The notes beneath the pieces are model-generated. The model was not told where the DNA came from, did no database searches, and saw nothing but the letters and a program-made list of their open reading frames with translations. From Deltaproteobacteria bacterium (GTDB lineage Bacteria; Desulfobacterota; Binatia; UTPRO1): a stretch of 38,189 bases of DNA. Every line of letters starts with the position of its first letter. Positions within the stretch are counted from its first letter, which is position 1. The translations under genes and the position numbers were made by a program. Shown in pieces: positions 25,939 through 33,834 of this stretch. The DNA lies in contig JADLHM010000023.1 in the NCBI GenBank assembly GCA_020848745.1, positions 1-38,189 on the forward strand, given 5' to 3'.

Positions 25939-26110
25939 CGCATTTCTCATCAGGTCCACGTCGCGAGAGCGTCAAGCGTGCGCCAGATCGGGCCGCACGG
26001 AGCGCCGAGCGACGCAGGCGGACTCGACAGTCCGTCGAGGAGCGAGGCGCGAGTACGGCCCGGGATGGCGTGCGATTGACGCTCGCAGCAGGGACCTGGT
26101 GAGAAGTGCG
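25939..26110. repeat. 172-bp imperfect inverted repeat (long hairpin)
   Basis: The outer arms 25939-25957 and 26092-26110 pair over 19 positions (CGCATTTCTCATCAGGTCC with GGACCTGGTGAGAAGTGCG), with only two non-Watson-Crick positions, both T-G wobbles. Inside, GAGCGTCAA pairs with TTGACGCTC, TGCGCCA with TGGCGTGC in part, CGGGCCG with CGGCCCG, GCGCC with GGCGC, and the apex CTCGAC with GTCGAG. The structure fills most of the 290-bp gap between the divergent zinc-ribbon gene and the phosphotransferase gene. No flanking direct repeat is obvious, so a foldback transposon relic, an RNA hairpin or a paired operator are all possible. It is not related to the two MITE copies. Confidence 0.6.
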
Positions 26111-26213
26111 GGCCAGCGCGCCGCCGCGGCGCACGCCACCACGCACGCCCTGCGCGGTCGCGCCGGCTCGCCTTGAGTAGCCGCGCCCGGTTTGACATCT
26201 TTCCGCGCGGTCC

Positions 26214-27278
26214 ATGGATACCGAACACGAGCGCGAGCTCCGCGAGCGGCTCGAGCGCTTCCTCGCGCGCGAGCTCGGCGCCGACGGCGTGCGGATCGTC
26301 GCGCTGTCGCGCTCGACCGAAGGGTTCTCGCAGGAGACGTTCCGCTTCGACGCCGAGGTCGCGTGCGGCGGCGCGCGCCGCGTCGAGCGCTGGGTCGCGA
26401 AGCGCGCGCCGGTCGCCGGCCTCCTCGAGCCGTACGACCTCGAGCCCGAGTTCCGCGTCCTGCACGCGCTTTCCGACGACCCCTTCCCGTCGCCGCCGAC
26501 GCCGTGGTTCACGCGCGATCCCGCCGTGCTCGAGCGGCCCTTCTACGTGATGCGCTGCCTCGCGGGCGAGGTGCCGATCCCGGCGCCTACCGCCGATGGG
26601 TGCGGTCCCTTCGACGATGACGAGCGCCGCGCCCTCGGTCCCGAGGTCGCACGCACGCTCGCGGCGCTGCACGCCGTCGACTGGCGGGCGCACGGCCTCG
26701 GCTTCCTCGGCGACCCGGGTTCCGGCCGCACCGCCGCGGCGCGCGAGCTCGCCCGGTGGGAAGCGCGCATCCGCGCGAGCGGCCTGCCCGCCGATCCCGC
26801 GCTCACCGCCGCGCTCGTCTGGCTGCGGGCGCACGTACCGTCGTGCGACGAGACCACGCTCGTGCACGGCGACTACCGGCTCGGCAACTTCCTCGTCGAG
26901 CGCGACGGCGCGCGCTCGCGGCTCACGGGCGTCCTCGACTGGGAGATGGTGCACCTCGGCGATCCGCTGGAGGATCTCGCGTGGTGCATGTCGCCGCTCT
27001 GGCGCGCCGGCACGGAATGGGCGTCGGCCCTGGTGCCGCCCGACGAGATGGCAGCGGCGTACGCCGCCGCGTCCGGCCGCGTCGTCGATCCGGAGCGCCT
27101 CCGCTTCTACGACGTGCTGACGCTCGTGAAGATGATCGCGATCATGCAGACCGGCATCCGCGCCTTCAACGACGGCCGCACCCGCGACCTCCGCATGGCG
27201 CTCTTCGACCATCAGCTGCCGTTTCTCCTGATCATCCTCGCCGTGACGCTCGACTTCTTCGGAGGAGGTGCCGACTGA
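26214..27278 (+). CDS. Phosphotransferase family protein (APH/ACAD10-like kinase)
   Basis: A 354-aa kinase-like protein of the aminoglycoside phosphotransferase/choline kinase fold. The N-lobe contains STEGFSQETFRFDAEV and the lysine in RWVAKRAP. The C-lobe has the Brenner motif LVHGDYRLGNFLV (catalytic Asp) and the metal-binding DWEMVHLGDPLEDLAW. This subgroup is common in actinobacteria and proteobacteria next to acyl-CoA dehydrogenases and is thought to phosphorylate hydroxyacyl compounds. Here it is the first of three tightly packed genes: its TGA shares one base with the next ATG. Confidence 0.92.
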   Translation: MDTEHERELRERLERFLARELGADGVRIVALSRSTEGFSQETFRFDAEVACGGARRVERWVAKRAPVAGLLEPYDLEPEFRVLHALSDDPFPSPPTPWFTRDPAVLERPFYVMRCLAGEVPIPAPTADGCGPFDDDERRALGPEVARTLAALHAVDWRAHGLGFLGDPGSGRTAAARELARWEARIRASGLPADPALTAALVWLRAHVPSCDETTLVHGDYRLGNFLVERDGARSRLTGVLDWEMVHLGDPLEDLAWCMSPLWRAGTEWASALVPPDEMAAAYAAASGRVVDPERLRFYDVLTLVKMIAIMQTGIRAFNDGRTRDLRMALFDHQLPFLLIILAVTLDFFGGGAD

Positions 27279-27742
27279 TGCGGATCGCCGCGGAACAGCT
27301 GATCGACGGCGTCGTGCAGACGCTCATCGACGCCGTGCTGCCGGACGTCGCGTCGCCGTTCGCGCGCGGCCAGCTCTACGCCGCGGTCGACGTGCTGCGG
27401 AACCTGCGCGACCGGGTCGAGCCGCGCGCCGATCAGGCCGAGGAGGAGAGCGCGTCGGCCGTCGCCGCGCTCGACCGCGCGCTCGCCGCGCTCGCCGACG
27501 CCGCGCCCGCGCTCGCCGACCGGCTCCGGGCGGCGCTCGCGGCGGCGCCCGCCGCGCCGCCGCCCGCGCGCGTCGCGGCCGTGCGCGCCGTGCTCGCCGA
27601 CGCGCTCGAGGCGATCGCGACGCTCCCCGCCGACGTCGCGCGCGCCGCGCGCCGGCCGCTCGCCGAGCACCTCGGCGCGCAGGTGATGCGGGACGTCGCG
27701 CCGCTCAAGCCCTCCATGCTCGGCGAGATCTCGAGAGGATGA
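27278..27742 (+). CDS. Small Ala-rich helical protein
   Basis: A 154-aa acidic, alanine-rich all-helical protein (MRIAAEQLIDGVVQTLIDAV, then VAALDRALAALADAAPALAD) ending in KPSMLGEISRG. GGAGGAGG lies 11 bp upstream of ATG 27278. No domain recognised. Similar short genes sit between the phosphotransferase and the approximately 360-aa protein in other genomes as I recall, so it probably acts with them, perhaps as a scaffolding or regulatory subunit. Confidence 0.75.
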   Translation: MRIAAEQLIDGVVQTLIDAVLPDVASPFARGQLYAAVDVLRNLRDRVEPRADQAEEESASAVAALDRALAALADAAPALADRLRAALAAAPAAPPPARVAAVRAVLADALEAIATLPADVARAARRPLAEHLGAQVMRDVAPLKPSMLGEISRG

Positions 27743-27746
27743 CCCG

Positions 27747-28847
27747 ATGCTGACCCGCCTCGACGACTATCCCCTGCACCAGACCGCCGAGCCGATCGCG
27801 CAGCCGGCGACCGGCGATCGCAATTTCTACGACCGCTACTTCTTCAACGGCTATACGCGCGCCGGCGACCTCTTCTTCGCGGCCGCGCTCGGGGTCTACC
27901 CGAACCGCCGCGTGATGGACGCGGCGTTCAGCGTCGTGAAGGACGGGCGGCAGTGGGTGGTGCGCGCGTCGCGCCTGGCGCCGTGCGAGCGCACCGAGAC
28001 GGCGGTCGGTCCGATCACGGTCGAAGTCGTCGAGCCGCTGCGCGCGCTGCGCGTGCGGGTCGCCGAGAACCCGTACGGCATCGCCGCCGAGCTCACCTTC
28101 CGCGCCCGCACCGCGCCGATCGAGGAGCCGCGCTTCACCCACCGGGTCGCGGGGCGGCTGGTCATGGACTCGACCCGCCTCACGCAGTTCGGCGCGTGGG
28201 AAGGCACGCTCGCGGTCGACGGCACGCGCCGTCCGATCGGACCGACCGACGTGCTCGGCTGCCGCGACCGCTCGTGGGGCGTCCGCATCGTCGGCGAGCC
28301 CGAGGGCGGAGCGCCCGGCATGCCGCCGCAGTTCTACTGGCTCTGGGCGCCCATCCATTTCGACGACGTGTGCGTGCACTTCGACGTCAACGAGGACGGC
28401 GACGGCCGGCGCTGGCACGCGAACGGCAACCTCGCGCGCGTCGGCGACTTCGCGGCCGAGAGCGGCGTCGAGTACCTGACGGCGGTCGAGCAGCGGGTGC
28501 GCTGGCGTGCGGGCACGCGGCGCGCGGAGCGCGCGTCGATCGTGCTGACGCCGCACGGACGGCCGCCGGTCACGATCGAGCTCGATCCGCTCCTCACCTT
28601 CCAGATGCGCGGGCTCGGCTACCTCGATCCGGAATGGGGCCACGGCATGTGGAAGGGCGAGGAGGCCGTCGGCGGCGATGCCTGGACCCTCGCCGACCTC
28701 GACCCGCTCGCGCCGTGGCATCTCCACGTCCAGCAGGTGTGTCGCGCCCGCATGGGCGGCCGCGAAGGGATCGGCGTGCTCGAGCAGCTGGTGATCGGCC
28801 CACACGCGCCGTCCGGTTTCCGCTCCATCGTCGACGGCGCGCCGTGA
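27747..28847 (+). CDS. AttH/CrtC-like beta-rich protein of unknown function
   Basis: A 366-aa protein, NFYDRYFFNGYTRAGDLFF near residue 25, FYWLWAPIHFDDVCVHFDVN near 193 and GMWKGEEAV near 296. The arrangement of strand-rich N- and C-terminal halves joined by CRDRSWGVRIVG resembles the double-lipocalin fold of AttH/carotenoid hydratase-like (CrtC) proteins. From memory, proteins with this arrangement often follow a phosphotransferase gene. It starts 4 bp after the helical protein and carries no signal peptide. I infer it handles a hydrophobic small molecule. The substrate is unknown. Confidence 0.7.
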   Translation: MLTRLDDYPLHQTAEPIAQPATGDRNFYDRYFFNGYTRAGDLFFAAALGVYPNRRVMDAAFSVVKDGRQWVVRASRLAPCERTETAVGPITVEVVEPLRALRVRVAENPYGIAAELTFRARTAPIEEPRFTHRVAGRLVMDSTRLTQFGAWEGTLAVDGTRRPIGPTDVLGCRDRSWGVRIVGEPEGGAPGMPPQFYWLWAPIHFDDVCVHFDVNEDGDGRRWHANGNLARVGDFAAESGVEYLTAVEQRVRWRAGTRRAERASIVLTPHGRPPVTIELDPLLTFQMRGLGYLDPEWGHGMWKGEEAVGGDAWTLADLDPLAPWHLHVQQVCRARMGGREGIGVLEQLVIGPHAPSGFRSIVDGAP

Positions 28848-29001
28848 AGCAGGCCCACGTCGTCCGGCCTCTTTCCGTACACCGCCGACGGCGGCGCGAC
28901 CCGGGAGGTTGCCGATCGATCGGCGGGCATCGCTTTCGTGAACGAGCTCGAGGTCGCTCCGTAAGCATCGGGCGCGCGCCTTCCCGGCCCGCCATCCGGG
29001 C

Positions 29002-29037
29002 GCGCTGCGTTAGCCAAACGCGGCGCAGCGGTATAAG
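29002..29037 (+). promoter_or_regulatory. Hairpin and TATAAG box before the S1-domain gene
   Basis: A 10-bp stem (GCGCTGCGTT at 29002-29011 with AACGCGGCGC at 29017-29026, one T-G pair, AGCCA loop) is followed by TATAAG at 29032-29037, 16 bp before the ATG. It could be a -10 box with a very short leader, the stem then overlapping the -35 zone, or an mRNA hairpin if transcription starts upstream. The rest of the 205-bp gap after the previous gene shows nothing else. Confidence 0.35.
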
Positions 29038-29052
29038 CCCGAGCGGACGATC

Positions 29053-30273
29053 ATGAGTGCCCACGAAGAGGAAGATTTCGCGACGCTGTTCGCGGCGAGC
29101 GAAGCCCAGGCCGCCAAGACCGAGCGACGCGCCCGTACCGGCGACACCGTGCGCGGCCGCGTGATCGCCGTCGGCGCCGACACCGCGTTCGTCGCGATCG
29201 GCGCCAAGTCGGAGGCGGCGATCAACCTCGCCGAGTTCCGCGACCCCGAGAGCGGCGAGGTCCGGATCGCGGTCGGCGACCAGATCGAAGCGACCGTCAC
29301 CGACGACGGCAGCCGCTCCGGATCGATCGTGCTCAAGAAGACGCTCGGCCGCGGCGGCCACGTACCCGGCGAGCTCGAGCAGGCGCTCGCGCACGGCATC
29401 GCCGTCGAAGGCACCGTCACCGGCGTGAACAAGGGCGGGTTCGACGTGCAGATCGTCGGCCAGCGCGCGTTCTGTCCCGCGTCGCAGATCGATCTCCGCC
29501 GCCGCGAGCCTGCCGAGTACGTCGGCCAGCGCCTGCAGTTCCGCCTCACCAAGATCGAGGGTGGCGGCCGCAACATCGTCGTCTCGCGCCGCCAGCTCCT
29601 CGAGGCGGAAGCCGCGAAGCTCGCCGAGACGACGTGGGAGCGCCTGCACGTCGGCGCGACCGTGCAGGGCACCGTGACGTCGCTCCGCGACTTCGGCGCC
29701 TTCGTCGATCTCGGCGGCGTCGAGGGGCTCGTCCACGTGAGCGAGCTCGGCTACGGCCGCGCCCGGCACCCGTCGGAGGTCCTGAAGGTCGGCGATACGG
29801 TCGAGGCCAAGGTGGTGAAGATCGAGCCGGACGCGAAGACGGGCCAGAAGCGCGTCGGTCTCTCGATCCGCGCGCTCGCCGTCGATCCGTGGACGACCGC
29901 CGCCGAGAAGTTCCCGGCCGGGGCGACGGTGCGCGGCACGGTGCGGAAGCTCGAGGCGTTCGGCGCGTTCGTCGAGCTCGCGCCCGGTGTCGACGGCCTC
30001 GCGCACGTCTCGCGGATCGTCGCCGATCGACGCATCTCGCACCCCAAGCAGGCGCTCGAGGTCGGGGCCGAGGTCGAGGTGACGGTGCTCTCGGTCGAGC
30101 CCGAGCAGCGCCGCATGTCGCTCTCGATGGTCGAAGGCGTGCGGCGCGCGCAGGAGGCGGCCGAGCACGCCGAGCGGCAGGAAGAGACGGCGGCGCTCGC
30201 GAAGGTGAACCAATCGCGGGGGCTCGGCACCTTCGGCGAGCTCCTGAAGCGCTCGCTCGACAAGCAGCGCTGA
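29053..30273 (+). CDS. Four-S1-domain RNA-binding protein (ribosomal S1-like)
   Basis: A 406-aa protein with four S1/OB repeats: about residues 28-95 (GDTVRGRVIAVGADTAFVAI), 112-180 (AVEGTVTGVNKGGFDVQIVG), 200-275 (GATVQGTVTSLRDFGAFVDL with VEGLVHVSEL) and 292-365 (GATVRGTVRKLEAFGAFVEL with VDGLAHVSRI). The last two are the most conserved. An acidic Glu/Ala N-terminus and a helical C-terminal tail (AEHAERQEETAALAKVNQ) flank them. Fewer S1 domains than the six of full ribosomal protein S1, as in many non-enteric bacteria; it may be the cell's S1 or a second S1-like regulator of translation. Single gene with its own upstream hairpin. Confidence 0.92.
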   Translation: MSAHEEEDFATLFAASEAQAAKTERRARTGDTVRGRVIAVGADTAFVAIGAKSEAAINLAEFRDPESGEVRIAVGDQIEATVTDDGSRSGSIVLKKTLGRGGHVPGELEQALAHGIAVEGTVTGVNKGGFDVQIVGQRAFCPASQIDLRRREPAEYVGQRLQFRLTKIEGGGRNIVVSRRQLLEAEAAKLAETTWERLHVGATVQGTVTSLRDFGAFVDLGGVEGLVHVSELGYGRARHPSEVLKVGDTVEAKVVKIEPDAKTGQKRVGLSIRALAVDPWTTAAEKFPAGATVRGTVRKLEAFGAFVELAPGVDGLAHVSRIVADRRISHPKQALEVGAEVEVTVLSVEPEQRRMSLSMVEGVRRAQEAAEHAERQEETAALAKVNQSRGLGTFGELLKRSLDKQR

Positions 30274-30318
30274 GGCGCGCTCAGCGGCCGCGGCGCCGCG
30301 GGCGCACCCGGCGACGCC

Positions 30319-30732
30319 TCACTCGAGCGCGGCGCGCGCCGCCTTCGGGTCGACGAACGGCGCGGCGCGGCCGGCCGCGACCTCGGCGGCCGTGAAGCGG
30401 GTATCCGCGTCGTTGCCGAAGTTCACGAAGATCCAATCGAGGAGCGCCGCGAGGCGGGCGTCGGAGAGCGGCGCGTTGGTGACCCCCGGGACGCGCAGCA
30501 CGTAGGCCCGGCCGCCCGGCCTCGCGAGCAGGCGATCGATGCCGCGGAGCGAGGGCACGCGCGTCGAGCCCGAGCCGTCGAGCTCATGGCACCCGCCGCA
30601 GCTCAAGAGGTAGTCGTGCACCGCGACCGCGTCGGCGGCCGTCGCGGCGCGCGGAGCACCCGTGAACGTCGCCGCCAGCACCACGACGGCGAGCGCGGCT
30701 CGCCGCGTCGACCTCCGGGGCCGCCGTCTCAC
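30319..30732 (-). CDS. Periplasmic mono-haem cytochrome c of the amine dehydrogenase operon
   Basis: A 137-aa protein with a signal peptide (VRRRPRRSTRRAALAVVVLA... ending ATAA) and one haem c motif, LLSCGGCHELDGSG. Downstream PSLRGIDRLLARPGGRAYVL and VTNAPLSDARLAALLDWIFVNFG are typical of small class I cytochromes, with an axial Met not obvious. It overlaps the light-chain gene by 4 bp (GTGA at 30729-30732) and is last in the operon. It likely accepts electrons from the dehydrogenase, in the place an amicyanin gene (mauC) would occupy in classic methylamine clusters. It is mono-haem and far too short to be MauG. Confidence 0.85.
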   Translation of the reverse strand: MRRRPRRSTRRAALAVVVLAATFTGAPRAATAADAVAVHDYLLSCGGCHELDGSGSTRVPSLRGIDRLLARPGGRAYVLRVPGVTNAPLSDARLAALLDWIFVNFGNDADTRFTAAEVAAGRAAPFVDPKAARAALE

Positions 30733-31277
30733 TTCTCCGGCTGACCTTCCTCGGCGAGGCCGATCACCAGCGCGGTCGAGCAATGGTAGACCTGCGTCGA
30801 CGCGCCGGAGCACCAATTGATGTCGTTGCTGCGATACGGATGATAGACGGGCCGGTCGCCCTCGTTGCGGTTGCAGAAGCAGCGGCCGCAGAACCCGCGC
30901 CCGCAACAGTCGTTGTACCAGATCGCGTAGTCCTTCCCGTCGGCGGGATTGCGGCACGTGCCGATCCAGGTGATCGGCGCCATCTCGGTGCCGGGCGGAC
31001 ACGACGTCTGCGAGCCGCCGCAGCAGCTGCAGAGGAAGCCGTCGATCGCGCAGTGCCGCCAGTATTCGCAGCGGGTCGGGTCGCCTTCGGGACCGTCGAC
31101 CTCGGCCGGGTGCGCCTGCCCTTCGGGAGCGGCCGCAAGCCCGCGCGCGATCGGGAGGAGCGGCAGCGCGACGCCGCCGACGACGACGGCGCCGAGCTTC
31201 GCGAGGAAACCGCGACGGTCGCTCCGGCGTGCGAGGCGCCGAGCGTAGCGTTCGAGGAGCGCGTCGAGTCCCGTCAT
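30729..31277 (-). CDS. mauA: TTQ amine dehydrogenase light chain (MauA/AauA family)
   Basis: A 182-aa catalytic small subunit carrying the tryptophan tryptophylquinone cofactor. A twin-arginine leader (DRRGFLAKLGAVVVGGVALP) precedes a cysteine-dense mature domain. The two cofactor tryptophans are present: PITWIGTC and SNDINWC. The catalytic Asp is in YNDCCG, the second acidic residue in CAIDG, and the disulfide cysteines are in CEYWRHC, CSCCGG, CCGRGFCGRCFC and YHC. From memory, the aromatic amine dehydrogenase subunit shares CAVDGFLCSCCGG, WIGTC, DGKDY and CGRC, whereas methylamine dehydrogenase has CSIDGNICDCSGG and lacks the latter, so this chain is closer to the aromatic type. EGDRPVY is more methylamine-like. 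The ATG overlaps the mauD stop by 4 bp. Confidence 0.95.
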   Translation of the reverse strand: MTGLDALLERYARRLARRSDRRGFLAKLGAVVVGGVALPLLPIARGLAAAPEGQAHPAEVDGPEGDPTRCEYWRHCAIDGFLCSCCGGSQTSCPPGTEMAPITWIGTCRNPADGKDYAIWYNDCCGRGFCGRCFCNRNEGDRPVYHPYRSNDINWCSGASTQVYHCSTALVIGLAEEGQPEK

Positions 31278-31885
31278 GCCGTTCTCCGGACGTCGTGCTC
31301 TTGCAACCATTCCTGCATCGACGCAACCCCGAGCCGCGCCGCCTCGAAGAGGCTCTCGACGTGCTCGCGCGTGTTCACGAGCCCCTTGGCGAGGAGCACC
31401 CCGTCGCCGCCGATCAGGACCGCGTAGGGCAGCTTGCCGACCTGGTAGGCGAGCCCGAGGTCGGCCGAGACCACGTACGGGTGGTCGCCGAGCCCGGCGC
31501 GCGCGACGAAGGCCCGCTGCGCGTCGACGTCGCCGTCGCTCGCAAAGACGAGCCGGGTCGGCGGCGCGGCGCTCGCGGCGAGCGACCGCACGATCGGCAG
31601 CAGGGTCTTGCAGACCGGACACGTCGGCGAGACGAAGAAGAGGAGCGTGCGTCGCCCGGTCGGATCGGCGCCGCCGATCGCGACGGCGCGGCCGGCGAGG
31701 TCGGTCGCGGCGCGCGCCGGCGCGGCCTCACCGACCTTCGGACCGCCCGGCATGACGAGCGCACCGACCGGGAAGACGCGCTCGTGGAGCACGCCGATCT
31801 GCCGCACGAGCGCCGCGATCACCGCCGCGAGCGCCGCCACCGCGATCCAGAGGAGCACGTTCGAGACGAGAAGCGCCTCGGTCAT
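31274..31885 (-). CDS. mauD: MauD-type thiol-disulfide protein for light-chain maturation
   Basis: A 203-aa membrane-anchored thioredoxin-like protein. An N-terminal helix (LLVSNVLLWIAVAALAAVIA) is followed by a thioredoxin domain with CPVC in LLFFVSPTCPVCKTLLPIVR and cis-Pro in VGKLPYAVLIGG. MauD is required to form the six disulfides of the light chain in the periplasm. Length is close to known MauD. It overlaps both neighbours by 4 bp (ATGA). Nothing looks damaged. Confidence 0.94.
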   Translation of the reverse strand: MTEALLVSNVLLWIAVAALAAVIAALVRQIGVLHERVFPVGALVMPGGPKVGEAAPARAATDLAGRAVAIGGADPTGRRTLLFFVSPTCPVCKTLLPIVRSLAASAAPPTRLVFASDGDVDAQRAFVARAGLGDHPYVVSADLGLAYQVGKLPYAVLIGGDGVLLAKGLVNTREHVESLFEAARLGVASMQEWLQEHDVRRTA

Positions 31886-32445
31886 CGCGGCGCCTCGGCC
31901 TGCGCGGCGCGCCGCGCGTCGACGGTCCGGACGCGCGCGGCGGCGGCCGCGAGCCCGTGCGCCGCCGTCCAGGCGCACGCCGCGACGACGACGACCCCGG
32001 CGACCGTCGGCGCGTCGAGCCAGCCGAGCGCGCGCGGCGCCGTCGGCCGGAGGGTCGCGAGCGCGGCGGCCGCCAGCAGCACGTTTCGCGCGACGAGCCC
32101 CTCCCCGATCGGTTGCGCCGCGCCGCCGACCCCGCACCCGCAGTCGATCGCCCGCCGTCCGCGCGCCAGGTTCACGCCGATCGCGAGCGCGTAGACGGCG
32201 AGGAGCGCGACGGTCGCGAGCGCCGCGCCGCGGGCGGCGCCGGGCACGAGCCAGGCACCCGCGGTCGCGAGCTCGAGCGCCGCGAGCGCGGCGCCCGCCG
32301 CCGGCACGACCCGCTCCGGCAGCACGCGATATCCCGCCAGCACCGCCGCGAAGCCCGAGCGATCGCGGAGCTTGTGCCAGGCGGCGCCCGCGAAGAGCAG
32401 CGCGAAGGCGGCGCGCGCGGCGAGCGTCACGGCCGGGTCGAGCAT
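31882..32445 (-). CDS. mauE: MauE-type membrane protein
   Basis: A 187-aa membrane protein with four hydrophobic segments (ALLFAGAAWHKL, AALAALELATAGAWLVPG, LLAVYALAIGVNL, VAGVVVVAACAWTAAHGL). The conserved CGCG pair occurs in AIDCGCGVGGAAQPIGEGLVARNVLL. MauE/DoxX-related proteins are needed with MauD for production of active light chain, probably passing reducing or oxidising equivalents across the membrane. ATG at 32445. Its start lies 5 bp before the stop of the heavy chain gene in transcript order. Confidence 0.92.
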   Translation of the reverse strand: MLDPAVTLAARAAFALLFAGAAWHKLRDRSGFAAVLAGYRVLPERVVPAAGAALAALELATAGAWLVPGAARGAALATVALLAVYALAIGVNLARGRRAIDCGCGVGGAAQPIGEGLVARNVLLAAAALATLRPTAPRALGWLDAPTVAGVVVVAACAWTAAHGLAAAAARVRTVDARRAAQAEAPR

Positions 32446-32449
32446 CGCG

Positions 32450-33700
32450 TCACGGGCCCGGAGGCACGACGAGCGTCGGGCCGGAGAAGCCGATCTCGTC
32501 GATCTCGCGCAGCAGGCGCCCCGAGAGTGCGTCGACGACGCCAAGCGCGCCGACCTCGTCGTGGCGCACGAAGAGCAGCGGGTGCGCGTCCTGCGTCACC
32601 GCGATCGAGTGGGCGCCCGGGTTCGGCGACACCTGGCGCAGCAGCCAGTCGCCCCAGCCGCCGCGCTCGAGCTCGAGGATCGGACGCGCGAAGGCCGGGA
32701 GCAGACCCGGCACCGCGATCTCCTGCACCCGCTTCCTCTGCTCGGAGTCGTAGACCCAGATGGCCGAGCCCGGGTCCTTGTGCGAGCCCGGGCCGCCCTG
32801 GTGCACGAGCGAATAGAGCCGGTGCGTCGCGCGGTGCAGCGCCAGGTGCTGAATGCCGCCGATCCGCCACCGCGCGCCGCGCTCGGCGTCGGTGAAGAGC
32901 GACCAGGGCGGCGCCGCGACGGGTTGCTCGCCGGAGAAGTCGACGGCGTGCAGCCGGCCCTCGAAGGACGCGAAGAGCCAGCGCGCACCGTCGCGCACAC
33001 CCTTCTCGGTCAGCGGGTCCTGCACGGTGTCGAAGAACCTCTCGCTGCGCGTCGCGCGCTGCTTGTGGCCGCTCGCGTCGAGCTCGACCTCGATCGCGGT
33101 GCCGTTGCCGCAGAGGGTGCCGAACTGCCTCTCGCCGGTCGGGTAGACGAGCGCGCAGCCGCCGACCACGATCTCCTCGACGAACTGGCGCGCCTCGAGA
33201 TCCACGACCGACACCGAGTTCGCCGGGTCCTGGTTGAACGCGACCAGGAAGCGCTCGTCGTCGAGCACGGCGGCGAGCTGATAGCCGTGGCCGATGCTCG
33301 CCGAGCGCGGCGGGATCTCGACCTCGCCGCGCACGGCCAGCGTCGCCGCGTCGTAGATCACGACGTAGTCCTTGCGCTCGCCGCGGTGGCCGCGGGCGTA
33401 GACCGGGTCGATCACGTAGATCTCGCCGCGCTTCGGCGAGAAGAGCGGCGCCGGACCGCTCAGGTTGATCGTGCCGTCGAGCGCTCCGAGCATCGTGGCC
33501 GTATCGCCGTCGAAGAGAACCGCGTGGCGCAGCAGGCGGTCGGGCACCCACACCCAGTGCGGGCTCGCCTGGGCGGGGAGCACGGCGACCCGGCCGTGCT
33601 CGTCGGGCTCCACGTCCGCGAACGCGACGGCGGCGCGGACGAGCACCGCCGCCAGCAGCGCGATTGCGATCCTGGAACGCCGTGCCGGCAACGCGCGCAT
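32450..33700 (-). CDS. mauB: TTQ amine dehydrogenase heavy chain (MauB/AauB family)
   Basis: A 416-aa periplasmic seven-bladed beta-propeller that binds two light chains. A Sec-type leader (RALPARRSRIAIALLAAVLVR..AFA) leads to propeller blades with recurring segments HGRVAVLPA, GEIYVIDPVYARG, RKDYVVIYDAATLAVRGEVE, FLVAFNQDPANSVSVVDLEA, HLALHRATHRLYSLVHQGG and WVYDSEQRKRVQEI. HQGGPGSHKDPGSAIWVYDS is a family signature block. First gene of the operon mauB-mauE-mauD-mauA-cytochrome c. The start at 33700 gives a proper leader; ATG at 33781 would add 27 residues. It oxidises primary amines together with the light chain. Confidence 0.93.
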   Translation of the reverse strand: MRALPARRSRIAIALLAAVLVRAAVAFADVEPDEHGRVAVLPAQASPHWVWVPDRLLRHAVLFDGDTATMLGALDGTINLSGPAPLFSPKRGEIYVIDPVYARGHRGERKDYVVIYDAATLAVRGEVEIPPRSASIGHGYQLAAVLDDERFLVAFNQDPANSVSVVDLEARQFVEEIVVGGCALVYPTGERQFGTLCGNGTAIEVELDASGHKQRATRSERFFDTVQDPLTEKGVRDGARWLFASFEGRLHAVDFSGEQPVAAPPWSLFTDAERGARWRIGGIQHLALHRATHRLYSLVHQGGPGSHKDPGSAIWVYDSEQRKRVQEIAVPGLLPAFARPILELERGGWGDWLLRQVSPNPGAHSIAVTQDAHPLLFVRHDEVGALGVVDALSGRLLREIDEIGFSGPTLVVPPGP

Positions 33701-33834
33701 CCTCGGGCGGCGGCTCGCTCGACCGCGCCCGGTCACGTCGACCGGCGGCGCGGCGAAGTCCTGGAAGCCTGGCACGCGCATCTCATCGCACCGCGACGGC
33801 GCAGAGGCAACCGACGCCGGCCGCTCGCCAACGG

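Noticed and set aside
25883-26512. 209-codon minus-strand frame crossing the 172-bp palindrome
   Set aside because: It covers the hairpin and the antisense of the phosphotransferase start, is rich in Arg and Ser, and has no recognisable motif.
30319-30732. Cytochrome gene as a possible MauG
   Set aside because: It has one CxxCH motif and 137 residues, whereas MauG is a di-haem enzyme of about 350 residues.
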